Positions 35,106-47,096 of a stretch of DNA of 60,000 bases are shown piece by piece. A program made the translations under genes and the position numbers. The stretch's first letter is position 1; each line of letters starts with the position of its first letter. The notes under the pieces are model-generated. The model made no database searches. It saw nothing but the letters and a program-made list of their open reading frames with translations, and was not told where the DNA came from. The stretch lies in the NCBI RefSeq assembly GCF_910592395.1, contig NC_088308.1:7209001-7269000 (forward strand), read 5' to 3'. The DNA is from Lineus longissimus. Taxonomy: Eukaryota; Nemertea; Pilidiophora; Heteronemertea; Lineidae.

Positions 35106-35113
35106 TATAAAAG
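35106..35113 (+). promoter_or_regulatory. TATA box candidate
   Basis: TATAAAAG, a perfect TATA consensus, about 76 bp before the ATG of the open frame at 35182. Start of transcription would be expected near 35136 (TCATTCACTCC). The GC-rich sequence just upstream (GGGCCCCC) is typical of core promoters, though chance occurrence is possible. Confidence 0.35.
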
Positions 35114-35181
35114 GAGACTGTGCACACATCGCCTGTCATTCACTCCTTCAAGTCCGCAGGTAGAGGTTCTCCTAGTGCATC

Positions 35182-35457
35182 ATGCAATGCATTATTCCAC
35201 TATGCATTGGAGGTCATCCAGATCAGTCATCATACTCTGATCTACCGTGTAGGCCCAGCTTTAACAACCATTATGACTACCAGCGTCAAAAATACGTCCC
35301 CAGGTTTGCTATGGAAAACTCCGATCAAAGGAACCCATTGCTCGATTTCCAGTTCCTTCCCCCAAGGGTTTTCTTTGACCGCATATTGGTAAAGTTTCTT
35401 GTCAATGTGCCTCTAAAGCAATCAGGATCGATCGCATTCCAAGTGGCCGGTATTTGA
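35182..35457 (+). CDS. Candidate small gene or first exon, unrecognised
   Basis: A 91-codon frame begins MQCIIPLCIGGHPDQSSYSD and contains PSFNNHYDYQRQKYVPRF and LLDFQFLPPRV, a Tyr/Arg/Pro-rich sequence that looks more protein-like than its neighbours. A TATA box precedes it at 35106. A GTAAAG at 35387 could act as a donor after residue 68 if the gene is spliced. There is no signal peptide. I do not recognise a family. Confidence 0.3.
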   Translation: MQCIIPLCIGGHPDQSSYSDLPCRPSFNNHYDYQRQKYVPRFAMENSDQRNPLLDFQFLPPRVFFDRILVKFLVNVPLKQSGSIAFQVAGI

Positions 35458-35459
35458 TA

Positions 35460-36470
35460 CCTTTGAACATTCACCACGATGTTCGTGAGAGTGGGTGTTT
35501 TAACAGTATCAAAGGAAATACATTCACGTGAATAGCAAAGCTGGTATTTTCTGTTATAATCTTTTTAGATGAAATACGAATATCTCTGGTGAAAAGAAAA
35601 ATCCGTGGAAAACAGATCACGCTCTGAAAAACTTGCCGTTGGAGGTAGTTATGGACTCGATGATTGGTCAAATAACTACCACGTGACCATTTGTAAAGCG
35701 TTTTGGCAACAGCCGGTCTGATCAGCTTTAACCGGTAGTCTGAGAGATTATTAACAGCGTAATTTCTGAACAAAAACATTATCTAGCGACAGTACATAAA
35801 AAACTCTCGAGCTTTAAATGCACATTATCTCGCACCAAAATTGCTGTCAAAATGGAAAACCAGTTTCTGCATTACCCTCTCAATTTCTTATCACATAAGT
35901 TATACCGTCACGCGAACATATATTGTCAAAAGGGAAATCAAATTGGAGAGAGTATGGATGTAAATGATGTAAGTGTCACCTCTCTTCGTTCTCCCGGAGA
36001 TTGTAGTCTCGAAGTCCGCCACTGTTGGGATAAAAAGTGGGCCTCGGATGCCATAACTTATTACACCATTAGCAACATCTCTTTTTTCCCCTACCAGTTC
36101 CTTAGCTGCCTTGTCATGTAACTCGTATCATTTTCTAGATTTGATTCTCGTGCACTAGGTGATTCGATTCCCCGACTGCTAATGGACTCAAGTAACAAAA
36201 TTGTCGCGTTCGTCCGTCACATGGTAAATCCCTCGAAATCATATTACTTTTTGACGGCGTCTCTCTCTCTCTAGCTTCATACAGTTTAAAGGCGTTGAAT
36301 CTTTCTTATAGAGGATAAAATATTCTCGTTCTTAAAAAATAAAGTAAATGGCATAGCACTTGTGGAATTCCCTTTGGAATAAATGAGATACATGTTCATG
36401 TGGGTTGTCAATCTGCGCGGCAGATATTAGTATATACAGTTTCAGTGTTTATTTACATGAAAGATGAGGC
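35460..36470. other. No gene seen
   Basis: Includes an 89-codon plus-strand frame (35852-36121) and a 102-codon minus-strand frame (35779-35471). Neither has motifs. Confidence 0.3.
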
Positions 36471-36477
36471 ACCGTAG

Positions 36478-36690
36478 AGCCTATCCGCATAACAGACAGA
36501 TACAATTATATCTGGATGGCAAGTCATTTAGATACATGTTGCATATTTGCATGACCGATGCCTATTTTCATTACAAATAGATACAGTTTGCCTATCGCAT
36601 GGCAGATAAATTCAGGTTGCCTATTTGCATGAAAGATACATGTAGACAAAGGTCGCTTATCTGCATGACGGGTAGACACCAGTTAACCTT
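36478..36690 (+). repeat. Degenerate tandem repeat around CCTATTTGCATGA
   Basis: The words GCCTAT(T/C)TGCATGA.AGATAC recur at about 36480, 36545, 36590, 36620 and 36658 with considerable divergence. The spacing is 30-60 bp. Confidence 0.45.
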
Positions 36691-36699
36691 CGACTTTGA

Positions 36700-37830
36700 C
36701 AGATATCTCCACAAATCTCATCGGGTCACTTTAAATTCACGACAAGAATATGTCCGAGTTAAGCGGCGCCGAGTAGTGACTCAACCTAAATAGATTTGAC
36801 ATTAAACAGGCCAATCACGCAATCAACCAGCCGTAATCTGACACCATGGAAAAAGAGTTATTGAAGAAGCTGCCTCTCCACAACATTTCTTGTGATACGA
36901 GATATTCCGGTGGGTACTGATGAAAAGGATTGATGCCATTGTTGCTTTCCTGCCTTTAGTTAAAGTGACGCTATCTCGGCATTCTATAGTTGAGGCTTTG
37001 TCCCCAAGAGAGATCCGTGCACGGTACCGCATATAGCCATTACAGGCGAGAGTGACTGGACTACTTGGTCTTTGCCTGCTTTCCCTGTAAAGGGATAGTC
37101 AGCAGACCAACACCGACGCAAGCGTAACTCAAATAGTCATCAAATGGTCAATGCCAGAGAGGTGATCGGTGTATGCATTCCGATATCAAATATTAGAAAA
37201 AGGGATACTCTTTGATTTGATATGTCTATTTCGTAAACAGATGGCCAAAAACAGGCAATGATATGTTTGCATTGCGAGGACAATTGCGAGGACAATGTAA
37301 ACATATTTTTTGTGTGGAAAAAGACAATAATATCGGGAAAATACTTTTATATTACCAACTTGATATTAGTGGATAGAGCCATAAAAAAGTAGAGGACAAG
37401 TATACATGTTCTTGGTCGTATCTAACGACGCCCCTTGAATCGGCTCCATCCTTTGGCGTATACTATACATTTAGCAAGATGACCTTTATCAATATCAATA
37501 AAAGGAAAGGTTTTAGCATTCCCTTGTGTCGAGGAGTCTCATCAACTGGTTCATGACATGGTCAACAAATGTGCCTCATTGTAAAACACGCTACAGTGGC
37601 AGTTCACATATTGGTTTGCAATTATCGGACAACGCATCGGTTTCGATCTCCGGTTCTAGCTCAGCACGATCATGATCAGTTTACTGATGAACATCAATAT
37701 TAAATATACGTGTTCCCTTTCTGATCCAGCCCTCTTCACTGATTCATTCGATCACAAGTTTGCAGTGACCATGTCTAGACTTTTCCAGGCAGCATAATGA
37801 ATAACACGGTTTTCTCTACTAGCTCTCTAT
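36700..37830. other. No gene seen
   Basis: Non-coding by inspection on both strands. Confidence 0.3.
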
Positions 37831-37837
37831 TACATTA

Positions 37838-38360
37838 GGTGATTTCAAAGTTGGTTTTGGTTTTAGTGTTGGGTGTTAGTGTCAGTTTTATTCTTAATTT
37901 CTACCCCTAAAAACCTATGTCTGGATAAGACCAATTCGAGGTTTTAGTTTAACACCAACACCTGGTTTTATCTAAACACCTAAAACCTGGGCTGAAACTA
38001 AGAAGAAGTTTTATTCTGCAGGTAAAACTAACACCAAGATGGACAGAGATAAAACCTTGGAAAAACCAAACATGCATTTGAAATAGGATAATGCTAAATC
38101 TGAGTGTCAAAACTAACACCAGAACAGATTTCATTTCTGGGGTTTTGGAGAGTTTTAGTTTTAGTCCCGGTGTTAGTTTTTGACACTAAAACCATCCCTT
38201 AGTTTTAAGCTAAAACCGGACATAATGCTAAAACCAACAAACACCAACTCTGAAATAGGATGAGACTAAAACCCGCTTCATTTCAATGCCGGCTTAATCA
38301 AGGGTTTTAGTGTTCCATTTAGTTTTAAAACTAAATCTAAAAACTGACTTTGAAATCACC
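37838..38360. mobile_element. 523-bp terminal-inverted-repeat element made of GTTTTAG/CTAAAAC words
   Basis: Starts GGTGATTTCAAAGTTGGTTT and ends with the inverted form (ACTGACTTTGAAATCACC). Inside, GGTTTTAG, GTGTTAGTTTT and their complements (CTAAAACC, AAACTAACACC) occur more than twenty times in both orientations. There is no coding frame. CATT flanks both ends (37833-37836 and 38361-38364) and may be a short target duplication. Best described as a MITE or foldback element. Confidence 0.75.
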
Positions 38361-38369
38361 CATTGTATA

Positions 38370-39390
38370 TGCAAACACTGAAATATAGGAAACCCGACTC
38401 AAAATGTTACACAGGAATGCGTTGGACTAAAGCTTAGTTCTGAGATAATTTTGAGCAACACAGATTCTGCGGACTAATAATATTCTTGCGAGTGTTTTAT
38501 TTTTAAGGATTTCGCGAATAATCTCGATTCGCAAAAATAAAATCGCGAATTATTTTTTTATTCGAAAAAGGTAAAGAAATTACATAATCCACACAACTAC
38601 TAATGGATGAGCGAAGGACGTACGAATAAAATCATTCGATTAGAGACCATTGTTACTTCTTGTCCATAGTTTTACGTGCATGTGCATGTTAACTATACAA
38701 AGCATTCAAGCCCCATTCATGGGTTTTGATCATGAGTATTTTAAAAATGTCTTTATCATGACCTCACATCTAAGAAGAAACGAACCTTCGGGTACTATCC
38801 ATCACTACTCTTAGTGACAAGCTTCCAAAGCCCATTTCTATAGGCGTGTCGATTTCTTTTATAAATTCCTTCTTAACAACTTACAATGTAGGAGAAGATG
38901 CTGCATGGATGAGTCAATGCTTTTACCATTGGTTTTTTTTTCGAATGTGATGAGCCGTACTTTTTTTTCTGTTCAATGTAAAGCTACGCGTCAATTACAA
39001 TATGATTTATGATGAACAACACCCATTTCCCCTCCGAACCTAGTCACCTTGAATTTTGTAGTTTAGAACAATAAAAGTCACTTAAACCAATCAAAATAAA
39101 AGTCACTTTCTATATCGCTGATCTGGTTCTAAATGTCAGAATGCAAGATAAAGACGAATATGGCATTCAGTTTACATCAAGATTGCCGAAAAATTCGTGA
39201 AGCGACATTTCTAATTGTATGTGTGTCCTTGAAGTGAATTCCGAGATGGAATCAATAAATTAATTAAGAGCCAAATGTGTGCAGATGTTGAGATGGAATG
39301 ATGTTGTTCTCGGTTCTGTTTGGCAAGATGCGTCTTCCATTACCCTGAAACTGACTCACCACAATACACCTTTTGCTCAGTGCTTGGTCA
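38370..39390. other. No gene; short TTCGCGA palindrome cluster
   Basis: Non-coding. Around 38507-38560 TTCGCGAATAATCTCGATTC and its near-complement (GCGAATTATTTT) form a small palindromic cluster like one at 41605-41650. Confidence 0.35.
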
Positions 39391-39393
39391 TTT

Positions 39394-39437
39394 TCGAATT
39401 CAATTCAATTTAATTCAATTCAATTCAATTAAATCCA
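39394..39437. repeat. AATTC pentanucleotide microsatellite
   Basis: About eight imperfect copies of CAATT (with TAATT variants). Confidence 0.85.
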
Positions 39438-39464
39438 ATCTGTACCGTATGGTGTTAGGCTACA

Positions 39465-39800
39465 GAGGTAAAAAAGCAAGACATGCACTGTGATATGTAC
39501 ATGTACATTGTTTGTATACATTGCAAACATACGTGAAGAGAAAGGAAACTCATCTAGATTGTATACCAGTGTATACTCTACACTGTCCGTAAACACACAT
39601 ACATGTAAATTACATGTACATTAAATCAAATCTTGGTGTTACAGAAGTAAAAAAAGCAAGACATGCACTGTGATATGTACATTGTTTGTATACATTGCAA
39701 ACATACGTGCAGAGAAAGGAAACTCATCTAGATTGTATACCAGTGTATACTGTAAACTGTTCGTATACACACATAAATGTACATTACGCACATTAAAACT
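39465..39800 (+). repeat. 180-bp tandem duplication
   Basis: AAGCAAGACATGCACTGTGA at about 39474 recurs at about 39654. The following 150 bp is repeated with few changes (for example CATACGTG(A/C)AGAGAAAGG and CTCATCTAGATTGTATACCA). Confidence 0.85.
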
Positions 39801-42800
39801 TTTTCAAGACGAAAATGATAACATAATGCTGATAATTGTCATTTATATGGCGATGATGGATGAGACCATGAAATTAATTGAAGCCATTGAAACCATTAGG
39901 CTTGTAGAATGTAAAAATGCAGAGGTTCAGTGAGTGCGGTTATTATTGATGTCGAAAAGAAATCTTGCAATTAGTGTGGATACAATGTACTGGTAACTTA
40001 CTGCCTAACTGCAGAAATTGCAGTTTTGCCAATTTTATCTGAAAGAAGTTAAAATCGGGGAAAATGAGTCGTATAATGTCAAACAGTTCCGTTTTGTCAT
40101 GTGTGAAAGTACATTGTAGAATGTTTATTACGCTGTTATATAAAATATGCTTCGTCCTCAAGGACATAAATCTGTACCGGCGATGCATAATTTAGCGCCT
40201 ATGAATGGAGAATGCGACAGTTCTTTCCGAATTATGTTTAGGGTAGACATAAATAACAAAATATTCCTTTTAAACTGCGTATAGGATTCGTGATATCCGT
40301 CTTCGGCGCTAACACAGATCTTATCTCTAAGGTGTTTTACTTCATCACGTCCAAGCTATCTTATGTCATTGAATGAATACTTTATGTGTGATTGAAGATG
40401 TTTCTGACAAGTAGTGATCTGCTTATGCCCACGCCAGGGACCATGCAGAGTGACAGTATCACGTTCACCATCTTATGAACTGACCACGAACAGGCGAAGA
40501 AATGTGTCGGACGTGACAGGTGAGGTACTGGGAACCAGGACACCTGGCATGTCTCGAGTTGGCTGGATGCTTGACAAGAGTTGATCAAATAGATTGCTGG
40601 CGATCGGGTTATTTTGCTTCTATTCTTCACTCATCTTCTTTTTTTGTTGATATATTTCCTCTTCTTTCGATATTCTCATCGAAAACTAGACGAATTTAGG
40701 CGGAGCGTTGGGCATGCTATAGATCCCGATTATTTAAAAGTTACGGGAATACTGGAAGTATGACAAAGTTTTGAATATCGTGGCCAGGTTTATACCCATC
40801 CATCCTTTGATGTAAAAGACCAGAGCAACACGTTCGTCCTCCAACGAAATGACCTCGAACTGGTGAAGAAAGGCCTATGAACATGCCAGACGTGTCAGGT
40901 AAACTGCAAATAGATTATATTGGCGCGAGTGTTTTTGCTTTTCTCCTTAAGTGACAGTTGGACAATACAGCCGATCAGCTGTTATTTTTCGAGGCCAGAT
41001 TAGCTTGAACAAACTCCTCATCGGAATTGCTTCTCTCCGATTACAAGAGCATACTCATGAAAACAGTATTTTTTGAGTTTCTGGAAACCTTTAAGTATAG
41101 TTTTTTTGGCCCAACACTATGCAACCATTTAAAGAACCAAAACAGCCAAACATCGTTCAAAGCTTCGTTTACCCGAAAAGCGGTGGCATATGTGTGTTGG
41201 CCGAAAAAACCCTTCAAGGATTTTCAAAGCACCAAACCCCTTATTGTTTATGTGACGTGGGTATTCCTTATAACCGGAGTCCCCAAGGAGAAGATTTCGC
41301 ACGATTCGGATAATGGTTGAAATCGATTTCAAAATAATGGATGAGGCATTGGAAAAAAGAATTATTCCATAGGTGTCAGGCATGACAGATATGATGACTG
41401 AGTGGTCAGAACACACCGATGAAGAGTCAAAGTGCGGTGAGAAATATTGCTAAAGTAAATGTAGCATTAATTTTTCATGACAAGGTTGATGGAGTTCTCT
41501 CACTTCTTTCTCGAATCGCCTTGGCGGTATTTTATCATGTACGACAATGTAGCCGTGCGGTTAAAGCGTTTTCCTTGAGACCAGATTTTCATTTTCCCGG
41601 CCATATATTTCGCGATTATCTGTAAAGGCGAAAAACGCGAAAATAAAAAGAACTCGAACATTTCTGGGTTTACAGTATTGCGAATGTGACTACCATGACT
41701 ATTCCTGCCCCTGTTGATGACCACGAACACGCAAGGTGTCACCATCAAAGCCAAAGGTCCGATGTTATTTGGTAGGATTGCCGATACTAATCATAAGCTA
41801 ATACCCAGGATGGAATATCAGAGCGACAAGTCATGAATACGGTGAACCCTTACCCTCGAGATATCGGTCTGGGTCAAATTCAAAATATGATGTCGGCGGT
41901 TTTCCGTTGTTTCTCTGATGTTATTGATTCGGACAAGGTCGGATTTCAAAGTATGACGGCGACCGGTGGTTTGGCACATCGGAGATTGACGACATTGAGA
42001 TCACTATCCCGCATCGCTTTTATAGGGGTCAGTAAGTCCTTTGGCTAGTCAGAATTAGGCTGTCATCAACTACTGACGTCTAGACTGGCCATCAAGGGGA
42101 CGCTGCACTGTGCACGATAATGCTCCTTGTCTGCTCCCCGACTTACCGGGCACACGCACTGCGACTAAAGAAATATGTAGTGTAGAATACATGTCAACTT
42201 CCTGAAGATTTTAATAGAAAGTTACTTATATATATATGAAATCAGACGCTGATCGCATGCAACAAAATTCGGCCGTCTGCGGTGGTCATGTTCGCAGTTG
42301 CCGGCGACAAGATTCGGTGTCCTGCAATATCAAACACAGAAGTAACCAGATTTACCCGCATGTCAATATGATCGCATCGATTTAAATGTACAGTAGATGG
42401 CTCGTTTGCGGGGCGCTCATGATCGGAAGGGGGGTACAGGGTTTACATGTACATTGACCGCTGCATAAGTGGACCTGCGAGAACGAGCCGGATCACAAAA
42501 CCTGTCTTAGAGAGGCCAGATGCTTCATGTTTAAAACATTGTAACCAATATTCTCAGCAACGTTAACTAGCTTTTCCCTATAACTCGATATTGGAGAGGC
42601 GTCTCACAACAATAGTTCACTTGATTCGATGGTCAGAGATGGGATTTCTTATCAGTGTCCACCTGAATGTATTCAGAGGTGTGTATTGCCGATCTTGCTA
42701 ACCTAAACTGACATTTGCAGGAACTAAAATAGGAAACAAATTCTGAATTACAGGGTGTATCAATAAAAAAGGAAAAGTCCCCCGAATCCGATGCACTGGG

Positions 42801-43040
42801 CCAGGATTCCTGGTGCCTAACCACAGCGCATGTCTAAATTCTTTAACTCCGAGACGACACCGCCATCATAGAATATTGATGAGGTTGGAAGAAACCTGCT
42901 ATCACTTAGGAAAGCGTTTTTTTCAGCCGTGGGTATTTTATTTGGACTTGTATTGAAAAAATACTCCCGGGGTATATCATGAGATCCATCTGATCCGTTA
43001 AGTAAAACACGTTTTGACAAGAATTGATTTTTTTGCTTCC
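39800..43040. other. No gene seen
   Basis: About 3.2 kb without recognised genes. A TAGCCGTGCGGTTAAAGCGT word near 41550 resembles the A-box head of tRNA-derived SINEs, but no B box follows. Confidence 0.3.
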
Positions 43041-43047
43041 ACTATAG

Positions 43048-43335
43048 GTGCCACTGTGCTCATCAGTTGATGCGTTTTGCATTAAAACTAGAACACTGAG
43101 ACAAGAAGAACCTCTTTGCTGCTTGAGTCAGTATCATTATCAATTTTATTCAGCTCCAGGATATAAGTAAATACTGCTGATTGCGCAGAAGCTTTCTTGC
43201 ATCCAGGTGCGACTGCGTTTATCAGGCGACGCGTTTGAGATTGAAACTGAACAACCTTTTTTGCTGATTAAGTCCATTTTGTTCAGCTCCAGGATATATA
43301 GACTAAACAAATATTGATTATTGTGCAGAAACCGG
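43048..43335 (+). repeat. Diverged tandem duplication, about 157-bp period
   Basis: Two copies (about 43048-43192 and 43207-43335) share TGC.ACTG.G..TATCAG.(T/C)GA.GCGTTT, TTTGCTG.TT.AGTC, TTCAGCTCCAGGATATA and GATT.TGCAGAA.C in order. Confidence 0.65.
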
Positions 43336-43419
43336 TATGGGGGTAAGTGTGCCACAGGAAGAAAACACGCATTTAGAACGAAGCCTAATTGGTAAGGCGA
43401 AAGCTATGAAATCAGTGCT

Positions 43420-43855
43420 TTGAATATGCTATACGAAAACGACCAAGTCTTACATAATGACCAAAGCCCGGAGTACCTCAAGGAGTTCCTCAGTCTTCGT
43501 GCCCCGGACCGCAGGCTTCGGTCTTCCGAGGACCAATGGCTCCTTTCCATACCACGGACAAGGGGCGTCCTCCGAGACCGTTGCCTGGGGAACTTGGCAC
43601 CCAGGCTGTGGATGCGTGATCCCATTGGCACCAGCGCCTTAAAAAAACATCTTAAAACTCACCTTTTTATTGAACACTTTGACAACAGCGCCTAAATGTT
43701 TTAATCTCTATGAATGTTTAAATCTCTATGTACAATTTTCTCTTTTATTATCTGTTGTTTTTTTAAATTGTACAGTGCTTTGCAAATGATTTTCATTCAA
43801 AAGCACTTTTAATATAATAAATTATTATTATTAGTATTATTATTAAAACAACCAC
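43420..43855 (+). mobile_element. 5'-truncated LINE (non-LTR retrotransposon) 3' tail
   Basis: The frame to 43695 encodes SPEYLKEFLSLRAPDRRLRS and VPRT-like SIPRTRG, followed by APRLW and LKKHLKTHLF. This is the conserved extreme C-terminus of CR1/L2/Rex-type reverse transcriptases, normally ..LR.PKTR...GDRAFS.AAPRLWN.LP..LR..F+..LKTHLF. It is degraded (the GDRAFS part is altered) and ends in an AT-rich 3' UTR with a TTATTATTA tail (43818-43848). Only the last about 75 codons remain. Confidence 0.7.
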
Positions 43856-43987
43856 CAGATGACTGAAATACTCGCCTCTCTTTTCTGATACCCAGCGAGT
43901 ATTTTACACCGCCCCACGTATCCATCACAAACATTTTGGATCCGTAATAAAGGTATCTAACGTTAGAAGGTATATTGAACAGCATGC

Positions 43988-45068
43988 TAATATGTAAAGT
44001 CAAGGACTTAGTGAGCCCCCCTTTAGGTCGGGGGAGCTCCCCCGAACCCCCCTACGAGCATATGTTAAGTGCAAGCTCTAACAACTACAGCTGTTACAAT
44101 GGGGGGACACCCCCCAAACCCCCCTCCGTCGACATAGGTTTTTACCAGTGCGTTGGGGGGAAGCTCCCCCCAAACCCCCCCCCCCCCCGGTGGACAGTCA
44201 ACTAGCCCTTCTGTGTCATACTGCTGGAGGGGGGGGGGGGGTGCGATGGGACCATCCATATAGTTCCTTCCGACACATTTTTGTTTTGGTAATGTAATAC
44301 ATTGTAATTGTCCTTATTCACGGGAATCGGGCGTTTCCAGTGATATACGACACAAATAGGTTGTCCTCATGCATTCACTTTAGAAACGCATTTTAAAATA
44401 GATGTTACGTCCTGTTAATGGGGCACGTCATCATCGCGTACATTTGGGAAAAACTCCCTAACGAGACCGGAGCAGACGGCTGAAAGTAGTTTAATTATTG
44501 GCCGCTAGGGTGCAGAATGTCGCTCACCCGAATTTTTCACGCAACTTTTGCTAAATAGAGCTAGTCCTAGTTTGTGATTCATTTTGATACTTCAGATTTG
44601 GGCAGAAGACCAATATAACTTAGTCGTCAGTGTGGTTTTAAGCTGGAAAAACGTATTTGTTTTTCTTAAAGTGCCTTTTTTGGACGGGTGTGTGCGATTG
44701 TTTTGTTTTTATGTCACGTGACCTCGATCATGTCGACACAAAATTGAAATAAACCACCCTTTTCTGTCATTATTTAGGACGGATATTTCTCTAATAAAAA
44801 TATTAATATAATTGGCCAATTTCTTAGGCATATGATGTAGCGAATTCCCATGAAGATTTAAATTAATTTAAATTAATTTCAATCAATGGGATAGCAACCA
44901 CCACCGGAAGATCGCGGAGAAATCGGTAAACTCAACGGAGTTAATTCAGAAAAATACCAAAAAAAATTGTTTGTAGGATATACAATATTTACTCTCTTTA
45001 TTTCTCATCAAATCAGTATATGCTCCCACACACACGTGTATCTTAAGAGCCCCTCCTAAAGGGGGGCT
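43988..45068 (+). repeat. Satellite unit 1 (divergent edge unit)
   Basis: The segment at about 44868-44960 is replaced by AATTTAAATTAATTTCAATC and a unique stretch (GGAAGATCGCGGAGAAATCG). The 30-bp internal duplication found in other units is absent. Confidence 0.85.
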
Positions 45069-46152
45069 TAATATGTAAAGTCAAGAACTTAGTGAGCCCC
45101 CCTTTAGGTCGGGGGAGCTCCCCCGAACCCCCCTACGAGCATATGTTAAGTGCAAGCTCTAACAACTACAGCTATTACAATGGGGGGACACCCCCCAAAC
45201 CCCCCTCCGTCGACATCGGTTTTTACCAGTGCGTTGGGGGGAAGCTCCCCCCAAACCCCCCCCGGTGGACAGTCAACTAGCCCTTCTGTGTCATACTGCT
45301 GGAGGGGGGGGGGGGTGCGATGGGACCATCAATATAGTAATTATAGTTCCTTCCGACACATTTTTGTTTTGGTAATGTAATACATTGTGATTGTCCTTAT
45401 TCACGGAAATCGGGCGTTTCCAGTGATATACGACACTTAAATGGATTGTCCTCATGCATTCACTTTGGAAACGCATTTTAAAATAGATGTTACGTCCTGT
45501 TAATGGGGCACGTCATCATCGCGTACATTTGGGAAAAACTCCCTAACGAGACCGGAGCAGCCGGCTGAAAGTAGTTTAATTATTGGCCGCTAGGGTGCAG
45601 AATGTACGCCGCTCACCCGAATTTTTCACGCAACTATAGCTGAATAGAGCTAGTTCTAGTTTGTGATTCAATTTGATACTTCAGATTTGGGCAATAGACG
45701 AATATAACTTAGTCGTCAGTGTGGTTTTAAGCAGGGAAAACGTATTTGTTTTTCTTAAAGTGCCTTTTTTGGACGGGTGTGTGCGATTGTTTTGTTTATG
45801 TCACGTGACCTCGACCATGTCGACACAAAATTGATATAAAACCACCTTTTCTGTCATTATTTATGACGGATATTTCTCTAATAAAAATATCAATATAATT
45901 GGCCAATTTCTTAGGCATATGTAGCGAATTCCCATGAAGATTTAAATCAGATGTTCTCGTAACCTGTTACAACTGGTCTGATTTATAATTCAGCGCTACA
46001 ACTGGTCTGATTTATTTATTCAGCGCCATTTTGAAAAACCAAAAAAAAATGTTTGTTGGATATACAATATTTACTCTCTTTATTTCACTTCATTTACATT
46101 ATATACTCCCGCACACACGTGTATCTTAAGAGCCCCTCCTAAGAGGGGGGCT
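45069..46152 (+). repeat. Satellite unit 2 (B-like)
   Basis: Carries the B-type markers GAGCAGCCGGCTGAAAG and AATGTACGCCGCTCACC. The junction with unit 1 holds a perfect 14-bp inverted pair. Confidence 0.85.
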
Positions 46153-47096
46153 TAATATGTAAAGTCAAGGACTTAGTGAGCCCCCCTTTAGGTCGGGGGA
46201 GCACCCCCGAACCCCCCTACGATAGCGTAAAGTTTTTACCCAGTACAATGGAGGGGAAACCCCCCCCCCCAACCCCCCATGTTGGGACCAATCATAGTTC
46301 CTTCCGACACATTTTTGTTATGGTAATGTAATACAGTGTGATTGTCCTTATTCACGGGAATCGGGCATTTCCAGTGATATACGACACAAATGGGTTGTCC
46401 TTATGCATTCACGATGGAAACGCATTTTAAAATAGATGTTACGTCCTGTTAATGGGGCACGTCATCATCGCGTACATTTGGGAAAAACTCCCTAACGAGA
46501 CCGGAGCAGACAGCTGAAAGTAGTTTAATTACTGGCCGCTAGGGTGCAGAATGTCGCTCACCCGAATTTTTCACGCAACTATAGCTGAATAGAGCTAGTT
46601 CTAGTTTGTGATTCATTTTGATACTTCAGATTTGGGCAGTAGACTAAAATAACTTAGTCGTCAGTGTGGTTTTAAGCAGGGAAAACGTATTTGTTTTTCT
46701 TAAAGTGCCTTTTTTGGACGGGTGTGTGCGATTGTTTTGTTTATGTCACGTGACCTCAACCATGTCGACACAAAATTGATATAAAACCACCTTTTCTGTC
46801 ATTATTTATGACGGATATTTCTCTAATAAAAATATCAATATAATTGGCCAAATTCTTAGGCATATGTAGCAAATTCCCATGAAGATTTAAATTAGATGTT
46901 CTCGTAACCTGTTACAACTGGTCTGATTTATAATTCAGCGCTACAACTGGTCTGATTTATTTATTCAGCGCCATTTTGAAAAACCAAAAAAAATTGTTTG
47001 TTGGATATACAATATTTACTCTCTTTATTTCACTTCATTTACATTATATACTCCCGCACACACGTGTATCTTAAGAGCCCCTCCTAAAGGGGGTGT
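46153..47096 (+). repeat. Satellite unit 3 (shortened G/C region)
   Basis: About 140 bp shorter. The hairpin region is reduced to CCCCTACGATAGCGTAAAG followed by a single C-run hairpin. The rest of the unit is intact. Confidence 0.85.

Noticed and set aside
41545-41600. tRNA-like A box (TAGCCGTGCGGTTAAAGCGT)
   Set aside because: It resembles a tRNA-SINE head but no B box or cloverleaf follows.
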